A stretch of 64,000 nucleotides of DNA. Source: G963676655 sp963678305. Lineage in GTDB: Bacteria > Verrucomicrobiota > Lentisphaeria > Victivallales > Victivallaceae. Position 1 is the stretch's first letter; every line of letters starts with the position of its first letter. This document shows positions 1 to 8,303 of this stretch, in pieces. The notes beneath the pieces were generated by a model. It was given only the letters and a program-made list of their open reading frames with translations. It ran no database searches and was not told the origin of the DNA. Made by a program: the position numbers and the translations under genes. Location: NCBI GenBank assembly GCA_963678305.2, contig CAXXVV010000012.1, positions 1 through 64,000 on the forward strand, read 5' to 3'.

Positions 1-1
1 C

Positions 2-445
2 GGCGCGTATTACGGTCTGGCCAAAGACAATAAAGCTCCAGGCGGGGCACTGCTTTTAAGATCCTCTGACGGGATTGAACCTTTTGAGGTCGGATCGCAT
101 CTGATTCACAATATGCGTCATGCTGCGGTCAGAGTCAGGGGCGATATCCTGGATATCTTTTATTCACGCGGCGAGGACTGCCCTGAACGCATCCTGTATT
201 CTTCCATGCCGTTAGTCGGTGACTGGCGCTCCTGGACCCCGACTGAACCGGTCACTGTACTTGACCCTGAACTTGATTATGAGGGCGGGAATGAACCTCT
301 GGTCGCATCAAGTTTCGGAGCCATACATCAACCGGTCAGACAATTACGTGACCCGGCTTTGTTTGAAGAAGCCGGAAAATTATATTTATTTTATTCAAAT
401 GCCGGAGAAAGTGGGATTTCCGGTGCGGAGGTAATTGATTTATGA
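2..445 (+). CDS. Glycosidase-like beta-propeller protein, C-terminal part
   Basis: An open frame enters from the left window edge and ends with TGA at 443-445, so only the last 147 residues are present and the start lies outside. The segment has the alternating short strands and aromatic patches of a five-bladed propeller (GH43/GH32/GH130-like): blades begin with phrases such as RDPALFEEAGKLYLFYS, where an Arg-Asp-Pro followed by Tyr-Leu-Phe-Tyr-Ser is typical of a substrate-facing blade in these families. No catalytic residue can be assigned from the fragment. The stop overlaps the ATG of the next gene (ATGA at 442-445), so the two are translationally coupled. A carbohydrate-binding or hydrolysing role is inferred; the exact family is uncertain. 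Confidence 0.6.
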   Translation, partial: GAYYGLAKDNKAPGGALLLRSSDGIEPFEVGSHLIHNMRHAAVRVRGDILDIFYSRGEDCPERILYSSMPLVGDWRSWTPTEPVTVLDPELDYEGGNEPLVASSFGAIHQPVRQLRDPALFEEAGKLYLFYSNAGESGISGAEVIDL

Positions 446-1547
446 GCAACTTTGACCTTGAAAAACTTTTTGAATGTCCGGAATACCGGATATCCGGCGA
501 AAGCGGTGAGATCCAGGAAGTCTATTATGAAAACGAACCTTACAAAGGACAGCCGACCGAGGTTTTCGCTTACCTGGGCGTTCCGAAATCAAAGAAACCG
601 GTTCCCGGCATGGTTTTGATTCATGGCGGTGGTGGTAAAGCCTTCAAGGAGTGGGTCGAAATTTGGATGAGTCGCGGCTATGCCGCTATTTCCATGGATC
701 TCGGCGGCAAAGGCCCTGACGGGCAATTTCTGCCTAAGCATGGGCCGGACCAGACGCATGAGGAAAAATTCGGTAATGATTTGGCCTGGGAGGATATCTG
801 GACATATCACGCGATTTGCGCGGTGATCCGGGCCCACAGTTTGCTGCGGAGTTTTGACGGCGTCAATGCACGGCGCACCGGAATGACCGGGATCAGCTGG
901 GGCGGCTATCTGACTTGTTGCGTTGCCGGTTTGGATGATCGTTTCAAAGTCGCGGTCCCGGTTTACGGCTGCGGTTATCTGCAGGACAACAGCGCGGTTG
1001 ACTGGATGAATTTGTTCGACAAGATGACGCCTGAAAGACGCCAATGGTGGCATGATAACTGTGATCCTTCGGTTTATTTGAAAAACGCGGAAATGCCGAT
1101 GCTGTTTGTGACCGGCACAAATGATTTCGCTTATCCGCGGGACAGTCTGCGGGAAAAGTTGTCTGGAGCCTAAAGGCATAGTCGAAACCTGCATCAGAGT
1201 GGAAATGCCGCATGGACACGAAGCCGGCTGGAACCCGATCGAAACATTCCTGTACCCGGACTCAATTCTGAATTATGGTTATCCGATGGACTCAATACAC
1301 CCCAAAGTCCTGCTCCGCGACGGAGTCGCTACGGCCGGTTTTTCGAATTCGCGTCCGCTCAGACACTATTTTTCTTTACACCAACGATTCCGGCCCCTGG
1401 CAGGAACGGAAATGGCATCAGGTTGAGGCCGAATGTCAGGATGTCAAAGTACGGGTTGAAATTCCGGAAGGAGTCACCGCGTTCATGCTGGCAATCGAGG
1501 ATGACCGCGGTGCATTTACCAGCACATTGCCGGAGATCTTCGAATAA
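442..1547 (+). pseudogene. Acetyl xylan esterase-like alpha/beta hydrolase, two frameshifts
   Basis: The first frame (442-1173) encodes an alpha/beta hydrolase with an oxyanion-type HGGGG near residue 61, a nucleophile elbow GISWGG with Ser152, and GTNDFAYP supplying the acid Asp. The catalytic His (MPHGHEAGW) and C-terminus lie in two other frames. Removing one G from the GGG at 1151-1153 joins frame 1 to frame 2, and removing one T from the T5 run at 1369-1373 joins frame 2 to frame 3, giving a continuous protein of about 367 residues. Both lesions are single-base insertions in homopolymers. As written, the protein stops before its catalytic His and would be inactive. Either a recent pseudogene or assembly error; the otherwise intact reading favours recent or artefactual lesions. 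The ATG overlaps the upstream stop, which suggests a sugar ester deacylase in a polysaccharide operon. Confidence 0.75.
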
Positions 1548-1555
1548 TCTGCTTT

Positions 1556-1718
1556 AGGAGCTGTTAAAAAATAAACTTTACATCTGTGCGTTTCTCCCGG
1601 TTGCTTTGTGTTTTGCCGACTCGTTACATAGCTGAGGCTATGCGCCTTATCGGCAACTCCACAAATCATTCCGGGATAATTCACTCATTTTGTCAATTTT
1701 ATTTTTAAACAGCTCCTT
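1556..1718. repeat. 163-bp imperfect palindromic element
   Basis: The outer arms match over about 20 bases (AGGAGCTGTTAAAAAATAAA at 1556-1575 against the complement of 1699-1718). The pairing continues inward with mismatches through CCCGG, CTTTGTG/ATTTGTG and TTGCCGA blocks to a central CATAGC-TGAG-GCTATG hairpin near 1637. The whole segment can fold into one long stem. It fills the gap between the convergent esterase and Gfo/Idh genes, and the stop of the latter (1717-1719) lies in the right arm. It may serve as a bidirectional terminator or be a non-autonomous (MITE-like) insertion. No second copy was seen in the window. Confidence 0.6.
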
Positions 1719-2898
1719 AACGCGGTAATCCCACCTGTCTGACGTCCACAAATTTGCCGGTTTCGGCTGATTCACGGGCGGCAAGGCAGGTGTAAACGCT
1801 CTGCAAGCCATGCCGGATGGTCGTACGGGATTGCGCGGTTCCTTTGATCAGGCCGATAAAATCATAAGCCAGCTCCAGGTCGCCGCCGAAGTGACTCATT
1901 CCTTCTCCCGCTTTAATGGTGTCTGAGAACGGCCGGTGATGCCGGGTGTAACGCAACTCGTTTTTGTACCAGTCGAAATCAAGTGTCCCCTGATAACCGC
2001 TGATAATGCTGCCGCGTCTCGAAGCGTCGCGCCGGGTGAAGAATACCTGAGTGTAGATACCGTGTGAACCGTCCTCAAATTCGACTACTACGCTGGAACA
2101 GTCTTCATTGGTGCCGGTTTCCGGCGTACCGCAGGCGACGCTGAAGACACATTTATGGTCATTGGTATGGTATCCGGAACCGTTGCGTTTACGGTTTTGG
2201 GGACTTTCGGGACAGGTTTCGGCTTCATCGCATTCCGAACAGACCAGATCCGCCGGTTTATCACCGCCGAATATTTTTCTTTTCGTCGCGCTGGCCGCGA
2301 CCCTGACGATATTTTTACCCATCAGGTACATCATATAATCGAGGTCGTGAGTCGCTTTCTGCAGGAACAGGCCGCCGGTGATTTCATAGTTCCGGTATTC
2401 ATGCTCCCAGTACACGGTGCCGTAGTTGACGTAATTCAGAGCCGCGATGTGGATCGGGTCGCCGATCCGGTTTTCTTCGATATACTGCCGGGTCATGGTG
2501 CAGAGTGGGGAAACTCTTAATGGAAAACTGACTACAACCTGACATTTTGAATTCTGAAAGGCTTTTTCGAGTTCGAGCGCTTGTTCCATGGAAATCGAAA
2601 CCGGCTTTTCCAGATAAAGCGGAATATCGTATTTGGCCGCTTCGATGGCGTAAGGGGTATGCAGGTTGCATCTGGTCCCGATCGCCAGTCCGTCCAAATC
2701 AGCCTTTGCGACCATTTCTTCCAGAGACTGATAAAATATTACGCCCTCCTTGTCGCAATCCGCCAGACGTTTTCTGGCCCCGGCTTCATCCGGATCGACA
2801 ATTCCCACGACCCTGATTTCAGGATCGACTTCTCGCAAACAGTTGTTGATCACTCCGCTTATCCTGCCGCCGAATCCGACTACTCCCAACCTGGTCAT
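1717..2898 (-). CDS. Gfo/Idh/MocA family oxidoreductase
   Basis: 393 residues. The N-terminus LGVVGFGGR is a Rossmann dinucleotide-binding turn, and EKPVS near residue 97 is the Gfo/Idh/MocA signature with the active-site Lys. The C-terminal alpha/beta domain is the usual substrate half. The family catalyses NAD(P)-dependent oxidation or reduction of sugars, inositols and derivatives in the cytosol; the substrate cannot be told from sequence. An insertion around residues 222-265 holds clustered Cys (CSECDEAETC and a later C...AC pair), which could bind a metal. The start ATG at 2896-2898 is followed directly by the Rossmann strand; GGAAATTAAG upstream is a weak ribosome site. It converges on the esterase gene, so it is a separate unit. 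Confidence 0.85.
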   Translation of the reverse strand: MTRLGVVGFGGRISGVINNCLREVDPEIRVVGIVDPDEAGARKRLADCDKEGVIFYQSLEEMVAKADLDGLAIGTRCNLHTPYAIEAAKYDIPLYLEKPVSISMEQALELEKAFQNSKCQVVVSFPLRVSPLCTMTRQYIEENRIGDPIHIAALNYVNYGTVYWEHEYRNYEITGGLFLQKATHDLDYMMYLMGKNIVRVAASATKRKIFGGDKPADLVCSECDEAETCPESPQNRKRNGSGYHTNDHKCVFSVACGTPETGTNEDCSSVVVEFEDGSHGIYTQVFFTRRDASRRGSIISGYQGTLDFDWYKNELRYTRHHRPFSDTIKAGEGMSHFGGDLELAYDFIGLIKGTAQSRTTIRHGLQSVYTCLAARESAETGKFVDVRQVGLPR

Positions 2899-3033
2899 CT
2901 TAATTTCCTTTATGCTGGTAAATTGACAAATCTACATTTAAGAATGTAACTTTTATAACCTACCATGCATGAAAAAAAAGAAAATGGATTAAAGCGCAAA
3001 ATAATAAATTATTGTGCAACAAAGTCTTTATTA

Positions 3034-4293
3034 TCAGATAACAGACAGTTCCTCAAATCCGCGCAGTGCGGCGTTGAGTGAATCGATACTGGGTAACTCA
3101 TCAGACAGGGGGCGCTTGTTGATAATTGCTTCATGGTAAAGACCGGCGTTCCTGACGTCGCCCCAGAGCAATGCGGCGCGCAGAATATTATCTTGATCAA
3201 GATAAACGATCCGCAAGCGTTCTTTGCCGTTGCTGTCGGTGCGGTAGTAGGTGAGTTTTCGCCATTGTTCATCCGGCGCGGTTACCGGGCCGATTGAAAT
3301 GACATGCGCTCCAGGCACATTGACGGCCGCTTTCATCCCGGTGTTGCGGGTGATTTCATCGCTGCCGCCGGTCATTTGGCTGCCGGCTACTTTGCCCTGG
3401 CGGACCGCTACCGGCCAGATCGCGCTCGGCATGTCCCGGCTCATCAAGGTATCATTGGTTTCCGCCACGTCGCCGGCGGCAAATACATCCGGCAGATTGG
3501 TGCGGCACTGGCAGTTGATCAGAACGCCCCGGTTGATATTCAGGTCGGTCCCGACGGCAAAATCGACATTGGGCCGGACTCCGGCGGCGCAGACCACGAT
3601 ATCTGCGGCTACGGTTGTTCCTGATTTCAGCATAACCGCCCGCGGGGAGCCATCATCATTTCTGATGACTTCAGAGGCCATTTCTCCCATATATAAATCA
3701 ATTCCAGCTTCACTTAACAGTTCCGCGCATTTTTGACCGCAGACATCTTCCAATTGGAGCGGCAGGGGGTGGGAGGCCAGTTCAATCAGACTGACTTTTT
3801 TGCCGGTTTGGGCCAGTTCCGCCGCCAGTTCCACCCCGACAAGACCCGCACCGATAATTGCGACAGCATCTATTTGAGGCAGCAGGTTGTGAACGGCATG
3901 GGCGTCTTCGAGATTCCGCAAGCCGAAGGTGTTTTTCCCTTGCAGGCCGGGGATCGGCGGGAAAAAGGTGTTTGATCCGGAAGCGATAAGCACTTTGTCA
4001 TAATCAACGATTCGACCATTATTCAGGATAAGGTTTTTCTTGTCCGCTTCCAACTTGACTACTTTGGTTTCGCAGAGCATTTCAAAGTTTGGATGTGCCT
4101 GCAAGCTGGTCATATCAAGATAAATCTGACCGTCGGAACGTTTCCCGACCGCTGACAGGTGAAGCTGACAACGGGAATAGTAACCTTTGTCAAGCGTAAC
4201 CATGGTCACTTTCCCTTCAGTATCCCTTTCCAGAATTGTTTTTGCTGCGGCAATGCCTGCGGCACTGCTGCCGATAATCGCGTAGTTTTTCAT
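3034..4293 (-). CDS. FAD/NAD(P)-dependent oxidoreductase of the CODH operon
   Basis: 419 residues. It is a two-dinucleotide-fold flavoprotein: FAD-binding N-terminus AIIGSSAAGIAAAK, NAD(P)-binding VAIIGAGLVGVELAAEL in the middle, and the second FAD motif VFAAGDVAET near residue 270. It resembles ferredoxin or rubredoxin:NAD(P)+ reductases. Its ATG overlaps the stop of the upstream ferredoxin gene (ATGA at 4290-4293) and has an AGGAG site, so it is the third gene of the cooS operon. CODH-CooF-FNOR gene sets are known in several anaerobes, where this protein is thought to link the CooF ferredoxin to the NAD(P)H pool; that role is inferred here. No redox-active CxxxxC disulfide motif is seen, so it is not a thioredoxin or lipoamide reductase. 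Confidence 0.85.
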   Translation of the reverse strand: MKNYAIIGSSAAGIAAAKTILERDTEGKVTMVTLDKGYYSRCQLHLSAVGKRSDGQIYLDMTSLQAHPNFEMLCETKVVKLEADKKNLILNNGRIVDYDKVLIASGSNTFFPPIPGLQGKNTFGLRNLEDAHAVHNLLPQIDAVAIIGAGLVGVELAAELAQTGKKVSLIELASHPLPLQLEDVCGQKCAELLSEAGIDLYMGEMASEVIRNDDGSPRAVMLKSGTTVAADIVVCAAGVRPNVDFAVGTDLNINRGVLINCQCRTNLPDVFAAGDVAETNDTLMSRDMPSAIWPVAVRQGKVAGSQMTGGSDEITRNTGMKAAVNVPGAHVISIGPVTAPDEQWRKLTYYRTDSNGKERLRIVYLDQDNILRAALLWGDVRNAGLYHEAIINKRPLSDELPSIDSLNAALRGFEELSVI

Positions 4294-4787
4294 TGTTCCG
4301 ACTCCTTTCGGGCAATAATGAGATGGCCGCCGGTGGTTGATTCGTCATCCACCTGCCGGATACAACGCTGGGGACAGGCCGCCACACAGGCCATGGTATC
4401 GCGTTCCTTGCAGCCATCGCACTTGATCATTTTGTTTCCGGTCTTGACGGACGGACGGGCCATGCCGTAGGGACAGCTCATGACGCACATGTAACATCCC
4501 ACGCAAAGATCATGGTCACAGGTGACAAACCCGTCATTGCCCTTGGTAAGGGCGCCGCTCATACAGGCTTCAACGCAAGCGGGTTCGTCGCAGTGACGGC
4601 AGAATTCCGGAAAGCGTTTGCCGTTCTTGTCCAATTGTACTTTATTACGGGGGGATTCGACTTCGCCGACCCCGCCAAGCAGGATTGCCAGTTTATTATC
4701 GGGAGTATCGCTATGAACCGCCACACAGGCAAGTTCACAGTTCTTGCATCCCATACATTTTTCAGGATCTATCAGTTTTTTTCGCAT
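4290..4787 (-). CDS. cooF: CooF-like four-cluster ferredoxin
   Basis: 165 residues with four cysteine sets for [4Fe-4S] clusters: CMGCKNCELAC (C11, C14, C17, C21), CRHCDEPACVEAC, CVGCYMCVMSCP and CDGCKERDTMAC-CP. This is the electron-transfer subunit architecture (DmsB/HycB/CooF). It lies 13 nt downstream of the CODH catalytic gene and overlaps the reductase gene, so it most likely accepts electrons from the CODH B/D clusters and passes them to the flavoprotein. The start ATG at 4785-4787 has a GAGG site. Cytosolic, with no signal peptide. No CooC maturation gene is adjacent. Confidence 0.88.
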   Translation of the reverse strand: MRKKLIDPEKCMGCKNCELACVAVHSDTPDNKLAILLGGVGEVESPRNKVQLDKNGKRFPEFCRHCDEPACVEACMSGALTKGNDGFVTCDHDLCVGCYMCVMSCPYGMARPSVKTGNKMIKCDGCKERDTMACVAACPQRCIRQVDDESTTGGHLIIARKESEQ

Positions 4788-4800
4788 GATATACCTCGTT

Positions 4801-6681
4801 TCAAGCGGTCAGGCCAAGTGCTTTGAGTTTTGAATTGATAACCGCTTCGAGTTTGTCGGCCGCGACTTTGGCGTCCATTTCCACGATTACCCTGCCGCCG
4901 GTCAAATCAACGAGATCCTCGGTCAGCAGTTTAGTGACAATCGGTGAACCGAGAATTGCCGGCGGCTGGGCCAGATGCAGCGTCAGCCCCAAAGCGAGCC
5001 CGAAACAACCGTCGGCCAAAGCCTGTTCTTCCAGCCATTGCGGCGCGGAGATTACCACCGGCAGTTCCGGAATACTGACGCCTACGGCCTTGGACAGGGC
5101 CGAGACAACCATCTCGATCCGGCCTATAGCCAGGCATGGCCCGAAATTAAGCACCGGAGAAATACCCAGTTTTTTACATACCGCCTGCAAGCCGGGACCG
5201 GCCCAGTCGGCAGCCGATGGGGAACAGAATCCGCAGTTAGCCAAACCGCCGGTAGTACACCCGGCCGAGAGGACCAGAATATCGCGCTTGATAAGTTCTC
5301 TGGTCAGGGCGACGGTTGTTATATCGTGTCCGCCCGCGGCCAGGTTGGAACAGCCTAGGATCCCGGCTACTCCTTTAATCGTACCGTTTTGCAGCAGTTC
5401 GACCAGCGGATCGAGCGTGCCTCCGAGGAAATCAACCAGTGATTTTTCACTGATTCCGGTCAAAACATCTTTGTAACCGTGTTCCGGAATGTCAATAGTG
5501 ACTTTGTCGCGGCGTTTGCCGTATTGGTCGGCCGCGATCCGGCAGAGATTGCGGGCCAGTTCCAGTTCGTTGCCGCGGGTATCGGCGAAAAGTTCAGCGG
5601 TGGACTGTTTGGATACGTCATCCAGGCAGACCAGTTTGATTTTGAGTTTTTCGGCAATCGGCTCGATCCCGGACAGCGTACAGTTGAATTCGCTGATAAC
5701 CAGATCGACCGCGCCGGTGGTCAGCAGCGCCTCCTGGGTGAAGTTGTTTCCGGCCTGACCGCTGAATATCTCTGTCCCGCTGCTGCCGGCCCGCAACTGC
5801 ATATCCTGTCCGACACAGGTTAATCCCACCAGGCGGATGCCTTTAGCGCCGGCCGCGATCCCGATTTGCTGACCTTCTTCAGTTTCCAGCAGTTTGATTA
5901 TCCCGGCAAAAACGGAATGACTGTGACCGGATACCGCGATATTGATGTAGTCCGCATTGACCACGGAAAAACCGGTTTCAGCGGTTCTGATCACCGGTTC
6001 GCCCATGATAATGTCGTTCATCAGATTGGTGGCGGCCAAACCGTAAAGTCCGGTGCTGATGCCCAGATTCAGGCAGTGAAGTAATTGATCGACCGGATCG
6101 GTATTCAAGTTAGTGCTGGTCTTAACGATGGCGTCGAAGACTTCCGCCTTGGCGCCGCCCGGGGTAATTCCGAGTTTTTTCCACACTTCGACTCGTTCCG
6201 CCGGAGCGAATTTTTCCACCAGAAGCATTTTTTCATCACGCGGCAGATACATATCTTTGAGAATCGCATCGGCAATGCCGAGAGCTTTAGTTTTGACGTC
6301 ATCCCCTTTGATTCCGAGCATCGAGGCTAGAGCATCAACTGATTTTTCTGAACGCAGGGGCAGGGGAGAGGTGCCTTCGGCGATCGATTTCAAACGCCGC
6401 GCCGTCGCCTCGGCGACATGGAGATAACAGGCTGAACCGGCTGCTACCGCCCGCAGAAAATTGCGAGCGACCATGGTGTCGGCAGTCGCACCGCAAACAC
6501 CTTTCGGGGATTCCGGGGTGATCCGGCAGGGGCCGTTTGAGCAGAGCCGACAGCAGACTCCAAGTTCACCGTAGCCGCATTTCAGGGATTGGTCCTCAAA
6601 CCGGTCAAACGCGGTGTTATATTCACTTTTCTTCGCCAGATACGTGGCAAAACATCCATCGGCCGATGCACATCTTGACAT
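4801..6681 (-). CDS. cooS: Anaerobic Ni-CO dehydrogenase catalytic subunit
   Basis: 626 residues, the usual length for the monofunctional Ni-CODH (CO + H2O to CO2 + 2H+ + 2e-). N-terminal Cys C35 and C43 match D-cluster ligands, and C44, C47, C52 and C63 match the B cluster (CCRLCSNGPC and GVCG). C-cluster ligands are recognisable: His in SGHSHSVFAG and Cys in GLTCVGQD, EFNCTLSG, GILGCSNLA, ANCGFC and NFGPCLAIG. So all metal sites appear intact. The ATG at 6679-6681 has a strong AAAGGAGAG site. It leads a three-gene operon with cooF and an NAD(P)H oxidoreductase. No acetyl-CoA synthase or energy-converting hydrogenase gene is nearby, so CO oxidation (or CO2 reduction) is probably linked to NAD(P)H. 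The Rrf2 gene just upstream is the likely regulator. Confidence 0.95.
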   Translation of the reverse strand: MSRCASADGCFATYLAKKSEYNTAFDRFEDQSLKCGYGELGVCCRLCSNGPCRITPESPKGVCGATADTMVARNFLRAVAAGSACYLHVAEATARRLKSIAEGTSPLPLRSEKSVDALASMLGIKGDDVKTKALGIADAILKDMYLPRDEKMLLVEKFAPAERVEVWKKLGITPGGAKAEVFDAIVKTSTNLNTDPVDQLLHCLNLGISTGLYGLAATNLMNDIIMGEPVIRTAETGFSVVNADYINIAVSGHSHSVFAGIIKLLETEEGQQIGIAAGAKGIRLVGLTCVGQDMQLRAGSSGTEIFSGQAGNNFTQEALLTTGAVDLVISEFNCTLSGIEPIAEKLKIKLVCLDDVSKQSTAELFADTRGNELELARNLCRIAADQYGKRRDKVTIDIPEHGYKDVLTGISEKSLVDFLGGTLDPLVELLQNGTIKGVAGILGCSNLAAGGHDITTVALTRELIKRDILVLSAGCTTGGLANCGFCSPSAADWAGPGLQAVCKKLGISPVLNFGPCLAIGRIEMVVSALSKAVGVSIPELPVVISAPQWLEEQALADGCFGLALGLTLHLAQPPAILGSPIVTKLLTEDLVDLTGGRVIVEMDAKVAADKLEAVINSKLKALGLTA

Positions 6682-6758
6682 TTTACTCTCCTTTTTTTGT
6701 AAATGATTCTACTCTTGGTGTTTATGAATTGCCCTCGGAGAACACAGAGAAACACAGA

Positions 6759-6850
6759 GAAGTATTTAAATTTTCAGTTTAAACTGAAACATAAAAAAAC
6801 TTTTTCGTGACTTTTCGTGTTTTTCGTGGTTAATATTTGTATTTCGCATG
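6759..6850 (+). repeat. Dispersed intergenic repeat, copy A
   Basis: About 92 bases in the rrf2-cooS gap that recur at 44488-44579. Shared parts are GAAGTATTTAAATTTTCAG, a hairpin, ATAAAAAAACTTTTTCGTGA and TTTTCGTGTTTTTCGTGGTT. In this copy the hairpin is TTTCAG-TTTAAA-CTGAAA. It is preceded by AACACAGAGAAACACAGAGA. Similar CGTGAAAA/CACAGAG elements are common between genes in several environmental phyla. Function unknown. Confidence 0.7.
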
Positions 6851-6896
6851 TTTTTTAAAATGATACCAATTTAGTGTTATTTAGGTTTAAAAAATT

Positions 6897-7304
6897 TTAC
6901 CTGGTCAATTCAGCAAAATTTATTTTCTTTAATTCTTTACTTAAATATTTCTGCAGTTCTTCAAGGCGGTCATGCACTGTGCAAACTTTAGTTCTTGAGC
7001 ATGGTTCATTTTCACAGCTGTGATCGCAGCAGGAATTTAACAATACGCTTCTATGGTCGAGCATTTGGATTACCTTGTAAAGTGAAATGCTTGCAGGATC
7101 TTCAGCCAACTTGATTCCGCCGTATTTTCCGCGAACCGCAGTGATAAGTCCGCAGTTGGTCAGATTGTGGACAATTTTCCGTAAAAACCGATATGGCATC
7201 TGCATTTTTTCAGCTATTTCTGTTGTACTTGCCAATTCTCCTGACTTGTTTTTTGATAAAAATAATAGAACTCTTATCGCATAATCTGTTTCTCTAGTTA
7301 TCAT
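6897..7304 (-). CDS. Rrf2 family regulator, probable Fe-S sensor
   Basis: 135 residues. The N-terminal winged helix (residues 1-65; TDYAIRVLLFL, then TTEIAEKMQMPYRFLRKIVHNL) and GKYGGIKLA wing are classic Rrf2. The sensor segment has Cys at 92, 93, 97, 102 and 108 (CCDHSCENEPCSRTKVC), more than the usual three of IscR/NsrR/RsrR types, consistent with an Fe-S cluster sensing redox, NO, or CO-linked state. It starts at ATG 7302-7304 behind AGGGAGA. The promoter carries an inverted repeat over its -10 box, indicating autorepression. Position directly upstream of cooS on the same strand suggests it controls the CODH operon; this is inference. Confidence 0.88.
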   Translation of the reverse strand: MITRETDYAIRVLLFLSKNKSGELASTTEIAEKMQMPYRFLRKIVHNLTNCGLITAVRGKYGGIKLAEDPASISLYKVIQMLDHRSVLLNSCCDHSCENEPCSRTKVCTVHDRLEELQKYLSKELKKINFAELTR

Positions 7305-7322
7305 AATATGTCTCCCTATTTC

Positions 7323-7366
7323 TTAAATGACACTGTTAATATATCATTTAAAGCTGGAAAAATCAA
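7323..7366 (-). promoter_or_regulatory. rrf2 promoter with inverted-repeat operator
   Basis: On the minus strand TTGATT (7361-7366) and TATATT (7338-7343) are separated by exactly 17 nt. Arms TTAAATGA (7323-7330) and TCATTTAA (7344-7351) flank the -10 box with 13 nt between them, the expected place for an autorepressor site. A related half-site, TTAAAATGATA, lies at 6855-6865 upstream of cooS. Confidence 0.6.
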
Positions 7367-7376
7367 ATAAAAACAT

Positions 7377-7399
7377 GAAAAAAAGAACAAAATATTGTT
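7377..7399 (-). terminator. Weak rho-independent terminator after the PocR/AraC gene
   Basis: Read on the minus strand, a 5-bp AACAA/TTGTT stem with a 4-base loop is followed by a run of seven T. The stem is AT-only and weak. It lies just beyond the stop codon of the AraC-type regulator. Confidence 0.3.
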
Positions 7400-7414
7400 T
7401 TACAGGAATGATTA

Positions 7415-8275
7415 TTAGAGCATATCTGGATTCTGTTTGATAAAACGCTGGCGAAAAGCGGTCGGACTTTTTTTCAGGTAACGTTTGAAGATCGCGGCGA
7501 ATCTGCTTTGGTCGCTGAAACCGCAGGCGGCGGCTATTTCGCTCATCTGAAGCCCGGTCCCGGCCAGAAGGCGCCTTGCCTCGCCGATCCGCAGTCGCTG
7601 TAAATAGTCGCCGAAGGTTAAGCCGGTCTGCTCTTTGAACAGATGCTGAAAACGTGAACGGCTCAATGACGCGGCCGTCGCAACTGCATCCAGCGACAGC
7701 GCATGTGAAAAATTTTTTTTCAGAAATCTGGCCGCATTCCTGATCCGGTACTCCTGGATCGTTTCCACTGGAGGGATTTGCAGATCCTCATCGTCTGCCA
7801 GGTGCATAATGAAAGAGGCATCCTTGACGACTCTCCGTGTGATTCCGGCAATCGCTTCCGCTTTCGCTTCGGTCAGGTGGTCAAGTTTTTTGAATTCTTC
7901 CAGACAGTCGGGATAGGTGCAGAAACTTCGGTCACCGTAAAAAGGACCGCATAAAACAACGCCAAGATAGTGGTCGCCTTTAAATACCGGAATTACCAGT
8001 TCGGCTATTCCGGCGTGACAAGTATTGATAAACGGAACCCGCAGTTCCAGCGCTTGACGGCTGATTTTTTCCGAGTCGTTTTTCATGCAGGTAAGTTCCA
8101 TTTCACGACTTTTTTGTTTGACCCGGGCGCAAAACGGATGGATATGTTTTGAATGCTGGTCGTTCAGGGATTCTTCTACCAGCAGGGCCGCTGTTGTCCG
8201 CCAGATGAAACCGCATCCGGCGGTTTCTTCCAACCAGTCAAGCAGTTGAATTGTTTCAGCTATATCTTTTTGCAT
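7415..8275 (-). CDS. AraC family regulator with PocR sensory domain
   Basis: 286 residues from the ATG at 8273-8275. Residues about 10-170 form a PocR-like ligand domain (HPFCARVKQKS, ELTCMKND, TCHAGIAELVIPVF, YLGVVLCGPF), with the Cys-containing small-molecule or metal-binding loop known in PocR and related sensors. The last 100 residues are the double helix-turn-helix AraC domain (SLDAVATAASLSRSRFQHLF, then MSEIAAACGFSDQSRFAAIF). A longer frame could begin at TTG 8342-8344, but that codon lies within the -35 box of a good promoter, so the ATG is preferred although it has no clear ribosome site. Divergent from an FAD oxidoreductase gene that it probably controls. The ligand is unknown. Confidence 0.85.
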   Translation of the reverse strand: MQKDIAETIQLLDWLEETAGCGFIWRTTAALLVEESLNDQHSKHIHPFCARVKQKSREMELTCMKNDSEKISRQALELRVPFINTCHAGIAELVIPVFKGDHYLGVVLCGPFYGDRSFCTYPDCLEEFKKLDHLTEAKAEAIAGITRRVVKDASFIMHLADDEDLQIPPVETIQEYRIRNAARFLKKNFSHALSLDAVATAASLSRSRFQHLFKEQTGLTFGDYLQRLRIGEARRLLAGTGLQMSEIAAACGFSDQSRFAAIFKRYLKKSPTAFRQRFIKQNPDML

Positions 8276-8303
8276 AATTAGAACAAAAACAGTTATTTTT
8301 TCC

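Noticed and set aside
5479..5823. Plus-strand open frames inside cooS
   Set aside because: They are antisense to the intact CODH gene, with no ribosome site or recognisable protein.
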